Of a stretch of 64,000 bases of DNA, positions 56,333 to 64,000 are shown piece by piece. The translations under genes were made by a program, and so were the position numbers. A model generated the notes under the pieces. The model ran no database searches. It was not told the DNA's origin and was given only the letters and a program-made list of their open reading frames with translations. Position 1 is the first letter of the stretch. Each line of letters opens with the position of its first letter. Source of the stretch: CAZHHH01 sp052400685 (GTDB lineage Bacteria; Bacteroidota; Bacteroidia; Bacteroidales; Marinilabiliaceae); the NCBI GenBank assembly GCA_052400685.1, contig JBQTGJ010000005.1; one strand, given 5' to 3'.

Positions 56333-56926
56333 ATGAAAAATATCGACTTAAACATTTTCAAAGCCAATCATACCAAAATTCATCCTGGAAAAGGTCGCAT
56401 ATTAATAGCCGAGCCCTTTTTGCAAGGACCGTATTTTGCAAGATCCATAGTACTTCTTACAGAGCACAGTGAAGAAGGCTCTGTAGGTTTTATTCTCAAC
56501 AAAGCCACCGATGTATATCCCGACGAAGTGATTGACGATCTGTTCAGCTTCAACGGCGAACTATTTATTGGCGGACCGGTCTCCTCCAACACCTTACACT
56601 TTCTGCATACATTGGGAAAAAAAGTCCCCGGCGCCATTAAAATAACCCAGAATATTTATTGGGGTGGCGACTTTGAAGAAATAAAAAAACTCATTAACGA
56701 AGGCAAAGCCGACAGCCATTCGGTTCGTTTCTTTGCCGGCTATTCAGGATGGACAGCCGGACAATTGGAAAATGAAATAGCTGAAAACTCATGGATCGTC
56801 TCATCGTTGGACGACTGCCAATTGATGACCGCCGACACCAACACCATTTGGAAAGAGAGTCTGAAAAACATTGGAAATCTGTATAAAACATGGAGTAATT
56901 TTCCGAATAACCCATCTTTTAATTAA
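56333..56926 (+). CDS. yqgE: YqgE/AlgH family protein (UPF0301)
   Basis: 197 residues from the ATG at 56333 (MKNIDLNIFKANH); the frame opens at 56252 but the extra 27 residues do not fit the family. Family marks: GRILIAEPFLQGPYFARSIVLL, GSVGFILNK, LFIGGPVSSNTLHFLH and the GYSGWTAGQLENEI segment near the C-terminus. Known as AlgH in Pseudomonas; biochemical role unresolved. Transcribed alone from a TATTTTTG promoter. Confidence 0.92.
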   Translation: MKNIDLNIFKANHTKIHPGKGRILIAEPFLQGPYFARSIVLLTEHSEEGSVGFILNKATDVYPDEVIDDLFSFNGELFIGGPVSSNTLHFLHTLGKKVPGAIKITQNIYWGGDFEEIKKLINEGKADSHSVRFFAGYSGWTAGQLENEIAENSWIVSSLDDCQLMTADTNTIWKESLKNIGNLYKTWSNFPNNPSFN

Positions 56927-56943
56927 TCCAAGTGCATAAGGAA

Positions 56944-57060
56944 GTTTGGCTATAAAGTTAAAATTCAAGGCGTGCGAAGTCATAAAAATCGAGGCATTTA
57001 CTTTTCGTAAATAACTGCGTTTATGGCAAGCCTAACGAATTAGTACTTTGTGGCCAAACA
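56944..57060 (+). repeat. MITE-like palindromic repeat
   Basis: Terminal arms GTTTGGCTATAAAGT and ACTTTGTGGCCAAAC; AAGGCGTGCGAAGTC and GGCATTTACTTTTCGTAAATAACTGCG in the interior. It fills nearly the whole gap between two convergent genes. Confidence 0.75.
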
Positions 57061-57064
57061 CCAA

Positions 57065-57928
57065 TTAACGGCTCACATCGTTACACAACGCCGCATACAA
57101 CTCACGGGCAACGCGGGTAAAATAGCGTCGCTGTTGCAAGCCAACCACCCACCTGATGCCGGTAATTACATTGGTAAGAAATATTTCGTCGGCAGCCATC
57201 AGATCATCGGCCGTCGCTCCCTGATTTTCCATCACCTGAATGTTTAGCTGCTTAGCCAGCCGAATAATTTGTCGCCGCATAATACCATCCACACACCCCG
57301 ATGCCACCACCGGCGTGAAGAGCCGTTCCCCTTTCACCCAAAACAAATTAGCGCTTACCGATTCTATAAAACGGGCATTGCCATTCACCACCAGGGCATC
57401 GTCCAACACCTGCTCCCGGGCATAAATGCCTGCCAGAATATTGGCCTGCGAGGCCAGCGTTTTAAATGGTGAAGCAGGTGTCAACAAACGAGGGAAGTCG
57501 GTAAACAACCCGACATGCAACCCCTTATCGAGCCATTGGTAACCTTTATCTTTAAGAACCGTTGTTTCAAGAAGCCATGAGGCACTCAAATTATCGGGGG
57601 TGTACAAACCCTCACCGCGCCTAAAAATGGTGATTCGCACCCGGCCATCATTAAACACCCGGTTTTTAACCAACAAATCAAGAATCTGAACTTCCAGCCG
57701 CTCCTTGGTTGGAAATCCACCCATAAAAAACCGCAGCGTAGCCAACCCCTCTATTAAACGTTGATAATGGTCGTTCCAAAACAACAAACGCCCTTTGTGA
57801 TAATGAATTGTCTCAAACAAGCCATCGCCAAAACGAAAGGCCCGATTCGACGGCCGCACAAAAAAACTTTCGGTGGTACGCAACACCCCGTCATAAACCA
57901 GGTATTTAGCTGTCGGTTGACGCTCCAT
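57065..57928 (-). CDS. Class IV aminotransferase (aminodeoxychorismate lyase/branched-chain aminotransferase-like)
   Basis: 287 residues from the ATG at 57928; a TTG at 57937 inside the previous gene is also in frame. PLP fold type IV: FRFGDGLFETI near the N-terminus, the PLP Lys in SPFKTLASQANILAG, and FIESVSANLFWV with the catalytic Glu. The length and motif spacing fit PabC-like lyases better than long IlvE forms, but substrate cannot be assigned. It starts two bases after the rhomboid stop codon, suggesting translational coupling. Confidence 0.85.
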   Translation of the reverse strand: MERQPTAKYLVYDGVLRTTESFFVRPSNRAFRFGDGLFETIHYHKGRLLFWNDHYQRLIEGLATLRFFMGGFPTKERLEVQILDLLVKNRVFNDGRVRITIFRRGEGLYTPDNLSASWLLETTVLKDKGYQWLDKGLHVGLFTDFPRLLTPASPFKTLASQANILAGIYAREQVLDDALVVNGNARFIESVSANLFWVKGERLFTPVVASGCVDGIMRRQIIRLAKQLNIQVMENQGATADDLMAADEIFLTNVITGIRWVVGLQQRRYFTRVARELYAALCNDVSR

Positions 57929-57930
57929 CT

Positions 57931-58548
57931 CTACCAATGAAATACGAGTAACTTATTAATAAAAACATTCAACAACGAAGGATCGGAAATAACCGGAAAT
58001 AAAAGGCCGTAAACTGCGCCCCAGAAGTGCGCATCATGGCCAACATTATCCACCTGCTTGCGAGCCATATAAGCCGAATAAATTAAATACAACACCCCAA
58101 AAACAATACCCGGTATTTTTATGGCAAAGAAAAACAAAATCGGATTATACGGATCGAAAAAAATGCTGGCAAAGACAACAGCCGACACTGCCCCGGATGC
58201 TCCCACAGCATTGTAATTGGGATTATCACGATTTTTCCAGACACTATACATCGACGACAGCGGAATGGCCGTAACAAACAGCAACAAAAAACGAAGACCA
58301 GACAGCCCCGGCAAATAATGCTGAAAATAAAATATCACAGCATAGCCAAACGAATACAGAACGTACATGTTAACCAAAAGATGCATCCAGTCAACATGCA
58401 AAAAGCCGTGCATCAACAAACGCACATACTGTTTGCGGTGCACCACACTCCAGGCATTCAGCTGAAACCGGTACATCAATTCAGTACGGCTAAACGCCGC
58501 GATACTAAACAAACTTATGGCAATAATCAGAATAATATGTATCGACAT
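57931..58548 (-). CDS. Rhomboid family intramembrane serine protease
   Basis: 205 residues with six membrane helices. The catalytic Ser is in NAVGASGAVSA (S118) and the catalytic His in HDAHFWG (H174). The loop motif normally W-R found in many rhomboids is not obvious here, but HGFLHVDWMHLLVNM matches the family's conserved H-x-x-x-H-x-x-x-N segment. Substrates unknown. First gene of a pair with the aminotransferase. Confidence 0.88.
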   Translation of the reverse strand: MSIHIILIIAISLFSIAAFSRTELMYRFQLNAWSVVHRKQYVRLLMHGFLHVDWMHLLVNMYVLYSFGYAVIFYFQHYLPGLSGLRFLLLFVTAIPLSSMYSVWKNRDNPNYNAVGASGAVSAVVFASIFFDPYNPILFFFAIKIPGIVFGVLYLIYSAYMARKQVDNVGHDAHFWGAVYGLLFPVISDPSLLNVFINKLLVFHW

Positions 58549-58605
58549 CAGAACAAAAAATTTAGAGACACTGCCACTTCATAAAACAGACAGTTGAAAG
58601 TATTA

Positions 58606-59613
58606 TTAATGCAAAATTTTAAACACCATTTCCTGTAACAACTCTGCGGGTGGCGTGTTCACATTTCCAAACCCTTTAGCTTTCATATCGTACTCGCGCA
58701 ACAACGAAATAATTTCAGCCACCTTCACCCCTTTAAAATTGCGGGCACCCGTTTCATAATCGGCCACAAAAAACGGATTAATCTTTAACTGCGAAGCCAC
58801 GTTTGACTTGCTTTTATCGGGCAGATAATAATAGGTCAGCAACTTGCTGAAATAGCCAAACAAAGTCGCCGTTATGGCCGGCATGGCATACGTTTTAGGA
58901 TCGGCGCCAAACACTTTAACAATGCGGTTGGCTTTTTCAACATTGCGGGTGTATAGCGCCTTCTGTAGCTCAAACACATTATATTCCTTGCTGACGCCAA
59001 CATTTCGGTAAACATGATCCTCCGATATTTTAGTAACCCCCGGCCCCATAGCCACCACCAGCTTATCAACAGACTGAACCACTTTTTCGAGTTCCGAGCC
59101 GAGATAGTCCGTCAGCATAACCAGTGCCTTGGGCTCAATGGTCAGTCCCCGCTCTTTCAGGTAACCGTTAATCCAGGCCCCAACCTGGTTATCGTACAGC
59201 CGCTTCCCCTCGAATATCACAGCTTTCTTCTGCGCTTTAAGAGCAGCATAAACTTTGGTCCGCTTATCAAGCTTTTTATATTTATAGCTAATAACCAATA
59301 CCGTAGATGGTTGCGGGGTACGAAAATAACTTTCAAACCGATCGAAGCCGTTCAGCTCCTGTGCCTCGCGCAACACGACCAGTTGACGCGTCGCGCCCAT
59401 GGGGAAACGACGTGCCGTCTCTATCACCGCCGTGGTATCGGCATCCTTACCGTAAAATACCGCCTCATTAAAAGCACGCTCCTCATCCTTCAACGCATGC
59501 TTCTGAATGGTCGTTGCCAGCTTATCAATAAAATAAGGCTCTTCACCGGTCAAAAAATAAATCGGAGCCAGCTGACCCGCCGAGGCTTGTTTCAATATCT
59601 CTTCAAATGTCAT
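58606..59613 (-). CDS. holA: DNA polymerase III delta subunit
   Basis: 335 residues, the clamp-loader subunit that opens the sliding clamp. Family pattern: PIYFLTGEEPYFIDKLATTI at the N-terminus (degenerate P-loop), RQLVVLREAQEL, VLVISYKYKKLDKRTKVY, then the helical collar domain with ELEKVVQSVDKLV and FGYFSKLLTYYY. Sequence drift is normal for HolA. It is preceded by the divergent-side AMP nucleosidase gene 83 bases upstream. Confidence 0.92.
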   Translation of the reverse strand: MTFEEILKQASAGQLAPIYFLTGEEPYFIDKLATTIQKHALKDEERAFNEAVFYGKDADTTAVIETARRFPMGATRQLVVLREAQELNGFDRFESYFRTPQPSTVLVISYKYKKLDKRTKVYAALKAQKKAVIFEGKRLYDNQVGAWINGYLKERGLTIEPKALVMLTDYLGSELEKVVQSVDKLVVAMGPGVTKISEDHVYRNVGVSKEYNVFELQKALYTRNVEKANRIVKVFGADPKTYAMPAITATLFGYFSKLLTYYYLPDKSKSNVASQLKINPFFVADYETGARNFKGVKVAEIISLLREYDMKAKGFGNVNTPPAELLQEMVFKILH

Positions 59614-59695
59614 TTATTATATTGCTTTGTGCAGATTATCATAGGCATGCTGCGTCAAAATAACACAACCGCCTGTTGGTGTTACAACGTTCAGA

Positions 59696-60475
59696 TCACC
59701 AATTATCAAACTTCAGGTGTTTCACCGACCTACCGTCATGAATAATTTCTTCCAACGCCTTCACCCCAATACGAATATGACTCTCCACAAAATTCTTCGT
59801 CACTTTTTTATCACTATCCGCCGTTTTGATGCCCGTCGAAATCATCGGCTGATCCGACACCAGCAACAGCGCACCCGTTGGTATCGAATTGGCAAACCCC
59901 ACCGTGAATATCGTCGCCGTTTCCATATCAATGGCCATAGCCCGCGTCTTACCAAGGTATCTCTTAAAGCGTTCGTCATACTCCCACACCCGCTTATTGG
60001 TTGTAAACACCGTTCCTGTATAATAATCACTTCCCTCGTCGCGTATGGCCGACGACACCGCACGTTGCAAACTAAAAGCGGGCAAAGCCGGCACCTCCGC
60101 CGGCAGGTAATCGTCCGACGTACCATCGCTGCGAATCGCCGCAATAGGCAAAATTAAATCGCCCAGCTTATTAATATTTTTCAGCCCCCCGCATTTACCC
60201 AAAAAAAGCACCGCCTTCGGCTTTATCGCACTCAACAAATCCATTACCGTAGCCGCATTTGGACTACCCATCCCAAAATTTATAATGGTAATACCGTTGG
60301 CACTACAATTGGGCATATTACTATTCTCGCCCAAAACAGGAGCATTATACCATTTCGAAAACAGCTCAACATAATAGCTGAAATTGGTCAACAAAATATA
60401 ATCGGTAAAATCAGTCAGCTCACGTCCTGTATAGCGCGGCAACCAATTTTCCACTATTTCCTGTTTCGTTTTCAT
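59696..60475 (-). CDS. amn: AMP nucleosidase, short form
   Basis: 259 residues from the ATG at 60475 (MKTKQEIVENW); ATG at 60484 also possible. It cleaves AMP to adenine and ribose 5-phosphate. The nucleoside-phosphorylase fold shows INFGMGSPNAATVMDLL, LFLGKCGGLKNI, AIRSDGTSDDY, the MDMETAT-type segment AIDMETATIF and LLVSDQPM. It lacks the long N-terminal regulatory domain of the E. coli enzyme, as usual in Bacteroidota. Same strand as holA. Confidence 0.9.
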   Translation of the reverse strand: MKTKQEIVENWLPRYTGRELTDFTDYILLTNFSYYVELFSKWYNAPVLGENSNMPNCSANGITIINFGMGSPNAATVMDLLSAIKPKAVLFLGKCGGLKNINKLGDLILPIAAIRSDGTSDDYLPAEVPALPAFSLQRAVSSAIRDEGSDYYTGTVFTTNKRVWEYDERFKRYLGKTRAMAIDMETATIFTVGFANSIPTGALLLVSDQPMISTGIKTADSDKKVTKNFVESHIRIGVKALEEIIHDGRSVKHLKFDNW

Positions 60476-60851
60476 AACATACATTTAATAAGCATCCCGA
60501 AAGATAATTTATCTATTTCTAATAACAAACCATTCCCCAAAATCAATACGCACGCAACCCGCCATAAAAAACAACAGCCACCAACCGCCCTTCAAAAACA
60601 GCTATGGGGCGTGTCCCGCCTTCGTCGGGTCGGGCTTTACGCTGCAACTCCTCGCTTCGTAACCGCTTCGTCAACGGGTTGTGGGCCACTCAGAGGTAAT
60701 TGCGCATCGCCTTGAGAATATAGGCAACACCACGCTGTGGGGTTTCCGCTTCAATCCCTCACGCAACCGGCAAGCACTTCATCCATTTCACAATTCAGCA
60801 ACCACTTTGCAGTTACAGCAAATTTCTTCAAATTTGCACCAAACAAACACC
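60476..60851. other. GC-rich intergenic segment with repeat-like sequence
   Basis: 60605-60775 is GC-rich against AT-rich flanks. It includes CCCGCCTTCGTCGGG (hairpin), TTTACGCTGCAACTCCTCGC and the related TTTCCGCTTCAATCCCTCACGC about 110 bases apart. This looks like two degenerate units of a GC-rich repeat. No gene. Confidence 0.45.
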
Positions 60852-61313
60852 ATGCAAACACTCAATCTTCCGGCAGCACCACTACGCATAGACACCACAA
60901 ACAAAAAACCGCGGGTATTCGATGTCATCCGCAAAAAATTTGTAGCCCTCACGCCCGAAGAATGGGTGCGTCAACATTTCATCCATCTGCTTATCAGTTT
61001 AAACTATCCACAGGCCCTCATCGCCGTCGAAAAGCTGGTGCTGGTCAACCAACTGCGCCAGCGGGCCGACATTGTTGTTTACAACCGACAGGGAAAACCT
61101 GTACTCATCGTCGAATGCAAAGCCCCCGAAGTACCTCTGAGCAACGTCACCATTCAACAAGCCGGACGCTACAACACACGTCTCGGCGTAAGTCACATCA
61201 TCATCACCAATGGTCTGTCAACGTATTGTTTATTCATTCATCCCCGCACGCATCAGTCCCGGGTGCTCTCCGAAATTCCCACTTTTGAAACTCTGAACGC
61301 GCCCCCGTTTTAA
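60852..61313 (+). CDS. Stand-alone HsdR_N-like PD-(D/E)XK protein
   Basis: 153 residues from the ATG at 60852 (MQTLNLPAAP). The core RADIVVYNRQGKPVLIVECK gives the D...ExK nuclease triad of type I restriction HsdR N-terminal domains, followed by QQAGRYN and a GVSHIIITNG segment. There is no helicase, HsdS or HsdM, so it is not a restriction system; small proteins like this are typical of Bacteroidota genomes near holA. Function unknown. Its last 80 bases overlap the convergent GNAT gene. Confidence 0.8.
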   Translation: MQTLNLPAAPLRIDTTNKKPRVFDVIRKKFVALTPEEWVRQHFIHLLISLNYPQALIAVEKLVLVNQLRQRADIVVYNRQGKPVLIVECKAPEVPLSNVTIQQAGRYNTRLGVSHIIITNGLSTYCLFIHPRTHQSRVLSEIPTFETLNAPPF

Positions 61314-61830
61314 TCAATTGAAGCATTAGTTCATCCTCAAAACCATCGCCCGTGCGCACCCAATCCTTCTTCACCCCAATAAGCTGAAACCCGGCGCTGG
61401 TAAACAATTTGAGACTCACTGCATTACTGGCCTGTATATTACAATAAATCTGATGCAGGCCCAACACCCCAAAAGCATATTGTATCAGTAACGCCAAGGC
61501 CGACGAAGCGACGCCCTGCTCACGCCAGTTTTCGTGAATCATCACGCCCACTCCGGCCCGTTGATGGTATGCGTCAAAATCAAACAAATCCATAATCCCC
61601 ACGGTTTCAGAAACCGCCTTATCCTTGAGCAAATCAATCATGAGCCGCAATTGTCCCGTTTGATAAATATCAGTTTGGGCCGACTTAACATATTGCTCCA
61701 TCTGGTAACGACTAAAAGGGGTGAGAGTATTGCTCACCCGCCATAGCCGCATATCATTTTCCCATTGATACAACCGCGTTGCATCATCCAACTCCACGGC
61801 CCTCAGAGATATCAAATCATTTTTTATCAT
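61234..61830 (-). CDS. GNAT family N-acetyltransferase (RimJ/RimL-like)
   Basis: 198 residues from the ATG at 61830 (MIKNDLISLRAVELDD). Acetyl-CoA site: AGVGVMIHENWREQGVASSAL (R-x-x-G-x-A) and LHQIYCNIQASNAVSLKLFTSAGF. The subgroup resembles RimJ/RimL and SpeG; substrate unknown. The final 20 residues or so (EFQKWEFRRAPGTDA) are encoded opposite the end of the HsdR_N-like gene and do not look like part of the fold, suggesting loss of an earlier stop codon. Confidence 0.88.
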   Translation of the reverse strand: MIKNDLISLRAVELDDATRLYQWENDMRLWRVSNTLTPFSRYQMEQYVKSAQTDIYQTGQLRLMIDLLKDKAVSETVGIMDLFDFDAYHQRAGVGVMIHENWREQGVASSALALLIQYAFGVLGLHQIYCNIQASNAVSLKLFTSAGFQLIGVKKDWVRTGDGFEDELMLQLIKTGARSEFQKWEFRRAPGTDACGDE

Positions 61831-61967
61831 ACCAACAATTGTATTACATATAACAGCAGGAAAGATAAAAGAGAATAAGCACTTATGCAAAAAGTATAAA
61901 CAAACCAACGGTCGTCATCAGTCATTTGCAAACCATTGGCACCCATTGATTCCTGATGAAAGCATCT

Positions 61968-63116
61968 CTATAACACCTTCTTCAAGACCTTAAAAACCCG
62001 TGTTCTTTTTTCCACATCAGTCACCTCAAATCCATATTCATGACGTGCATCCAGCCATACCACCTTACACTTTCCACAGGCTTTGTCCTGAACAATATGC
62101 AATGCCTCCCGGGGCGATAATGAGTGCATGTCAAGCCACGCCACAGATGCAAAATCGCTGCCTAAGTCAGCATTACCCATCATAAAAGCGCCTGAGGCAT
62201 CTATGGCAATCACCTCCGACTCCTTGTCAGAATCATCTCCACTCACAACTGATCTTCGGTTGTGCCAGGCCAGCTGCCATCGCTTCGCCAACGACAAACA
62301 TCTGGTCATAAAAAACACAACCGGACGCAACAACCGATTCCAATAGCTTTTAAAATGAATATGGTAAAACAAGCCCATGGCACCAAAAAAATGCTTCACA
62401 TAGCGATCATCTTTAATGGTACTTTCCCCTTTAAAGTGAATAATAGAAATAGACGGATTATAAAAAATTTTAAAGCCGGCCTTTTTCAGCCGCCACGACA
62501 AATCAATATCTTCGCCATACATAAAAAAACGCTCATCAAACCCACCGCATTTCGCAATGGCATCGGCCCTCAAAACCATACAGGCGCCTGATAAGACCTC
62601 AACTTCGCTGACTTCATATTCGGATAAATGTCCCAGGTAATAGCCGGCCAATCGCCTGGATGCAGGGCATAAGGCTGTCAGTCCCGAAAACCGACAAAAA
62701 GACCGAAACAATGTTGGCAATCCCCGCTTGGATTCCGGCAAATAACACCCCATTCCATCGGTCATATAAACGCCCATTCCGCCGCAATCGGGATGATCCA
62801 ACATAAAAGCGAGCACCCGTTGGGTAATATCTTCGGGCACCACTGTATCTGGATTCAGCATGAGGTAATAGCGACCTAAAGCAACCCGCATACCTTGATT
62901 GCAAGCGGTCCCAAATCCCACATTTTTGTCATTGGCAATCACTTTTACCAAGGGATAATTCGTCCGAACAACACTTACCGTTTGGTCGCTGCTGGCATTA
63001 TCTACCATAATAACCTCCAAACGGTCATCGGTCTGCCAAAACAAAGTATCCAAACAAAGCCGCACAAAAGGCAAACTGTTGTGCGTTACTATCACCACTG
63101 ATAACTCCACAGCCAT
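61968..63116 (-). CDS. Family 2 glycosyltransferase (rhamnosyltransferase-like)
   Basis: 382 residues from the ATG at 63116 (MAVELSVVIVTHNS); a TTG at 63134 is in frame. The GT-A domain shows VIMVDNASSDQTV, NVGFGTACNQGM, LMLNPDTVV (DxD-like site) and FFMYGEDIDLSWRLKKAGFKI, as in wbbL-type transferases that extend cell-surface glycans. The C-terminal 100 residues are a separate, unrecognised domain with GAFMMGNADLG and VVWLDARHEYGFE. A second GT2 gene follows upstream, with only a repeat remnant between. Confidence 0.88.
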   Translation of the reverse strand: MAVELSVVIVTHNSLPFVRLCLDTLFWQTDDRLEVIMVDNASSDQTVSVVRTNYPLVKVIANDKNVGFGTACNQGMRVALGRYYLMLNPDTVVPEDITQRVLAFMLDHPDCGGMGVYMTDGMGCYLPESKRGLPTLFRSFCRFSGLTALCPASRRLAGYYLGHLSEYEVSEVEVLSGACMVLRADAIAKCGGFDERFFMYGEDIDLSWRLKKAGFKIFYNPSISIIHFKGESTIKDDRYVKHFFGAMGLFYHIHFKSYWNRLLRPVVFFMTRCLSLAKRWQLAWHNRRSVVSGDDSDKESEVIAIDASGAFMMGNADLGSDFASVAWLDMHSLSPREALHIVQDKACGKCKVVWLDARHEYGFEVTDVEKRTRVFKVLKKVL

Positions 63117-63223
63117 ATCAACATTCCTACTCAAACCATTAATATTGAATCGTTCATTGCGTTCAACTAACCATCTGAAGCGTGTAATTGTTTGAATGCA
63201 ACCTTAAATAAACCGGGGATAGA

Positions 63224-63258
63224 GTTTGGTCAGAAAGTCCAACTTGATGGACAGACTC
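63224..63258. repeat. MITE-like repeat, terminal arms only
   Basis: GTTTGGTCAGAAAGTCCAAC and TTGATGGACAGACTC: both ends of the element fused with the interior deleted. Confidence 0.5.
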
Positions 63259-63277
63259 CGGATAGAATCATGGGAAG

Positions 63278-64000
63278 TTATAAGCTCCCCCTGTTTTTCC
63301 ATAAAAAATAGATGATTGCTTTTAAATGTAAAAAGCTCATACGACTAAACAGATGCTTGTTGGAGATACGCATATAATGATGCACAATGGACACATGGGG
63401 AAGATATATCACTTTTAATCCGGCATTTCGGATACGCAGACAAAAATCGGCATCTTCAGGGCCGTAAAAAATATGTTCGTCCAGGTATCCCACCGCACTC
63501 AACACCGAATGGTGAAACATCTGGCAAGCACCAATAAGATAGCCCACTTCAAAAAACTGCCCTCCCAACATCTGTTGGTGATAAAACTGTTTGTTATTCC
63601 AACGCATCAACCGTTCACGAAAAGCGGCAAAACAGCCGCATCGCTCAAGCAATGGAATTGAAATATTCAGAAATTTATAACGCAGAGAAGGCATCTGTCG
63701 ACAACTATCCTGCACCTCCCCTTGCAACGACTTAAGCTTACAGCCACAAATTCCGGTATCAGGCACCGTTTCGAGATGTAACAGCATGGCGTCAACAGCC
63801 GGTTTGTTCACGACCGTATCAATGTCCAATATCCATATAAACTCGCCCGACGCTTTCAGCAGCGCCCTGTTTCGTCCTCTGGCAACCCCCTGGTTTCCGG
63901 TATTGCGAAGTAACAAAATCCGGTCTTTATACTGCTTCAGCAACTCCAGCGTGCCGTCTTCCGAATTGTTATCGAGCACAATGACTTCACATTCAATATG
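63278..64000 (-). CDS. Family 2 glycosyltransferase, 5' end cut by window
   Basis: At least 241 residues; the frame continues past 64000 (HIECEVIVLDNNSEDGTLELL). Motifs NTGNQGVARGRNRAL, FIWILDIDTVV (DxD-like) and HIFYGPEDADFCLRIRNAGLKVIYLP identify a GT2 close in type to the neighbouring gene. The N-terminal VSVIIVT-type strand lies outside. The pair is probably part of a surface-glycan locus continuing to the right. Confidence 0.87.
   Translation of the reverse strand, partial: HIECEVIVLDNNSEDGTLELLKQYKDRILLLRNTGNQGVARGRNRALLKASGEFIWILDIDTVVNKPAVDAMLLHLETVPDTGICGCKLKSLQGEVQDSCRQMPSLRYKFLNISIPLLERCGCFAAFRERLMRWNNKQFYHQQMLGGQFFEVGYLIGACQMFHHSVLSAVGYLDEHIFYGPEDADFCLRIRNAGLKVIYLPHVSIVHHYMRISNKHLFSRMSFLHLKAIIYFLWKNRGSL

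Noticed and set aside
60852..61313. Type I restriction system
   Set aside because: Only an N-terminal HsdR-like domain is present; no helicase, specificity or methyltransferase genes are in the window.

Overview
The window looks like chromosomal DNA of a Bacteroidota bacterium. Several secreted proteins end in type IX secretion (T9SS) sorting domains with a VYPNP-like motif. Promoters fit the TAnnTTTG -7 consensus, DUF4625 lipoproteins sit beside a TonB receptor, and the core genes (fused 2-oxo acid dehydrogenase E1, short AMP nucleosidase, HsdR_N-like gene near holA) are typical of the phylum. A marine or sediment facultative anaerobe of the Marinilabiliales type is a reasonable guess (three hemerythrins, many polysaccharide hydrolases), but no 16S gene is present to test it.

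Layout. 1-14.5 kb is mostly housekeeping: yraN (partial), LD-carboxypeptidase, metG, a complete group IIC intron inserted behind the terminator of a tRNA-Ser/tRNA-Pro unit, enolase, two tandem hemerythrins, CorA, a Na+/Ca2+-type exchanger, a corrinoid adenosyltransferase, thiD and a divergent TenA-like protein. 14.8-22.6 kb holds an AT-rich exopolysaccharide-type operon (YaiO-like outer membrane protein, HEAT-like membrane protein, family 2 glycosyltransferase) next to a T9SS-secreted clan GH-A-like hydrolase. 22.6-27 kb carries a third hemerythrin, a degenerate single-domain response regulator, a fructose-6-phosphate aldolase/transaldolase and an ABC-F ATPase.

27.3-44.8 kb is a one-direction locus of secreted enzymes: a giant chitinase with three GH18 modules, a GH64 beta-1,3-glucanase, a trypsin-like protease carrying a carbohydrate-binding module, and two GH16 glucanases. 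Upstream lies a membrane-spanning beta-propeller/Y_Y_Y/LuxR-type regulator. Chitin, beta-1,3-glucan and protein are together the main components of fungal cell walls, and there is no SusC/SusD pair, so I read this as an extracellular wall-lysis locus. 45.7-50.3 kb is a probable metal-uptake operon (small Cys/His protein, TonB receptor, two DUF4625 lipoproteins) whose promoter overlaps a perfect 15-base palindrome. 50.4-64 kb returns to core genes: tRNA-Thr, 2-oxo acid dehydrogenase E1 fusion, YqgE/AlgH, aminotransferase IV, rhomboid, holA, AMP nucleosidase, an HsdR_N-like protein, GNAT and two glycosyltransferases.

Two dispersed repeat families run through the intergenic DNA. One is a MITE-like palindromic element of about 120-140 bp with roughly fourteen full, partial or decayed copies. 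The other is a 67-bp structured element present four times. Two of its copies end exactly 23 nt before the next CATATG start site, and both carry an 18-codon upstream ORF whose stop overlaps the start of the following gene (ATGA). The two genes behind them are unrelated (TenA-like, hemerythrin). This leader is the most unusual item in the window.
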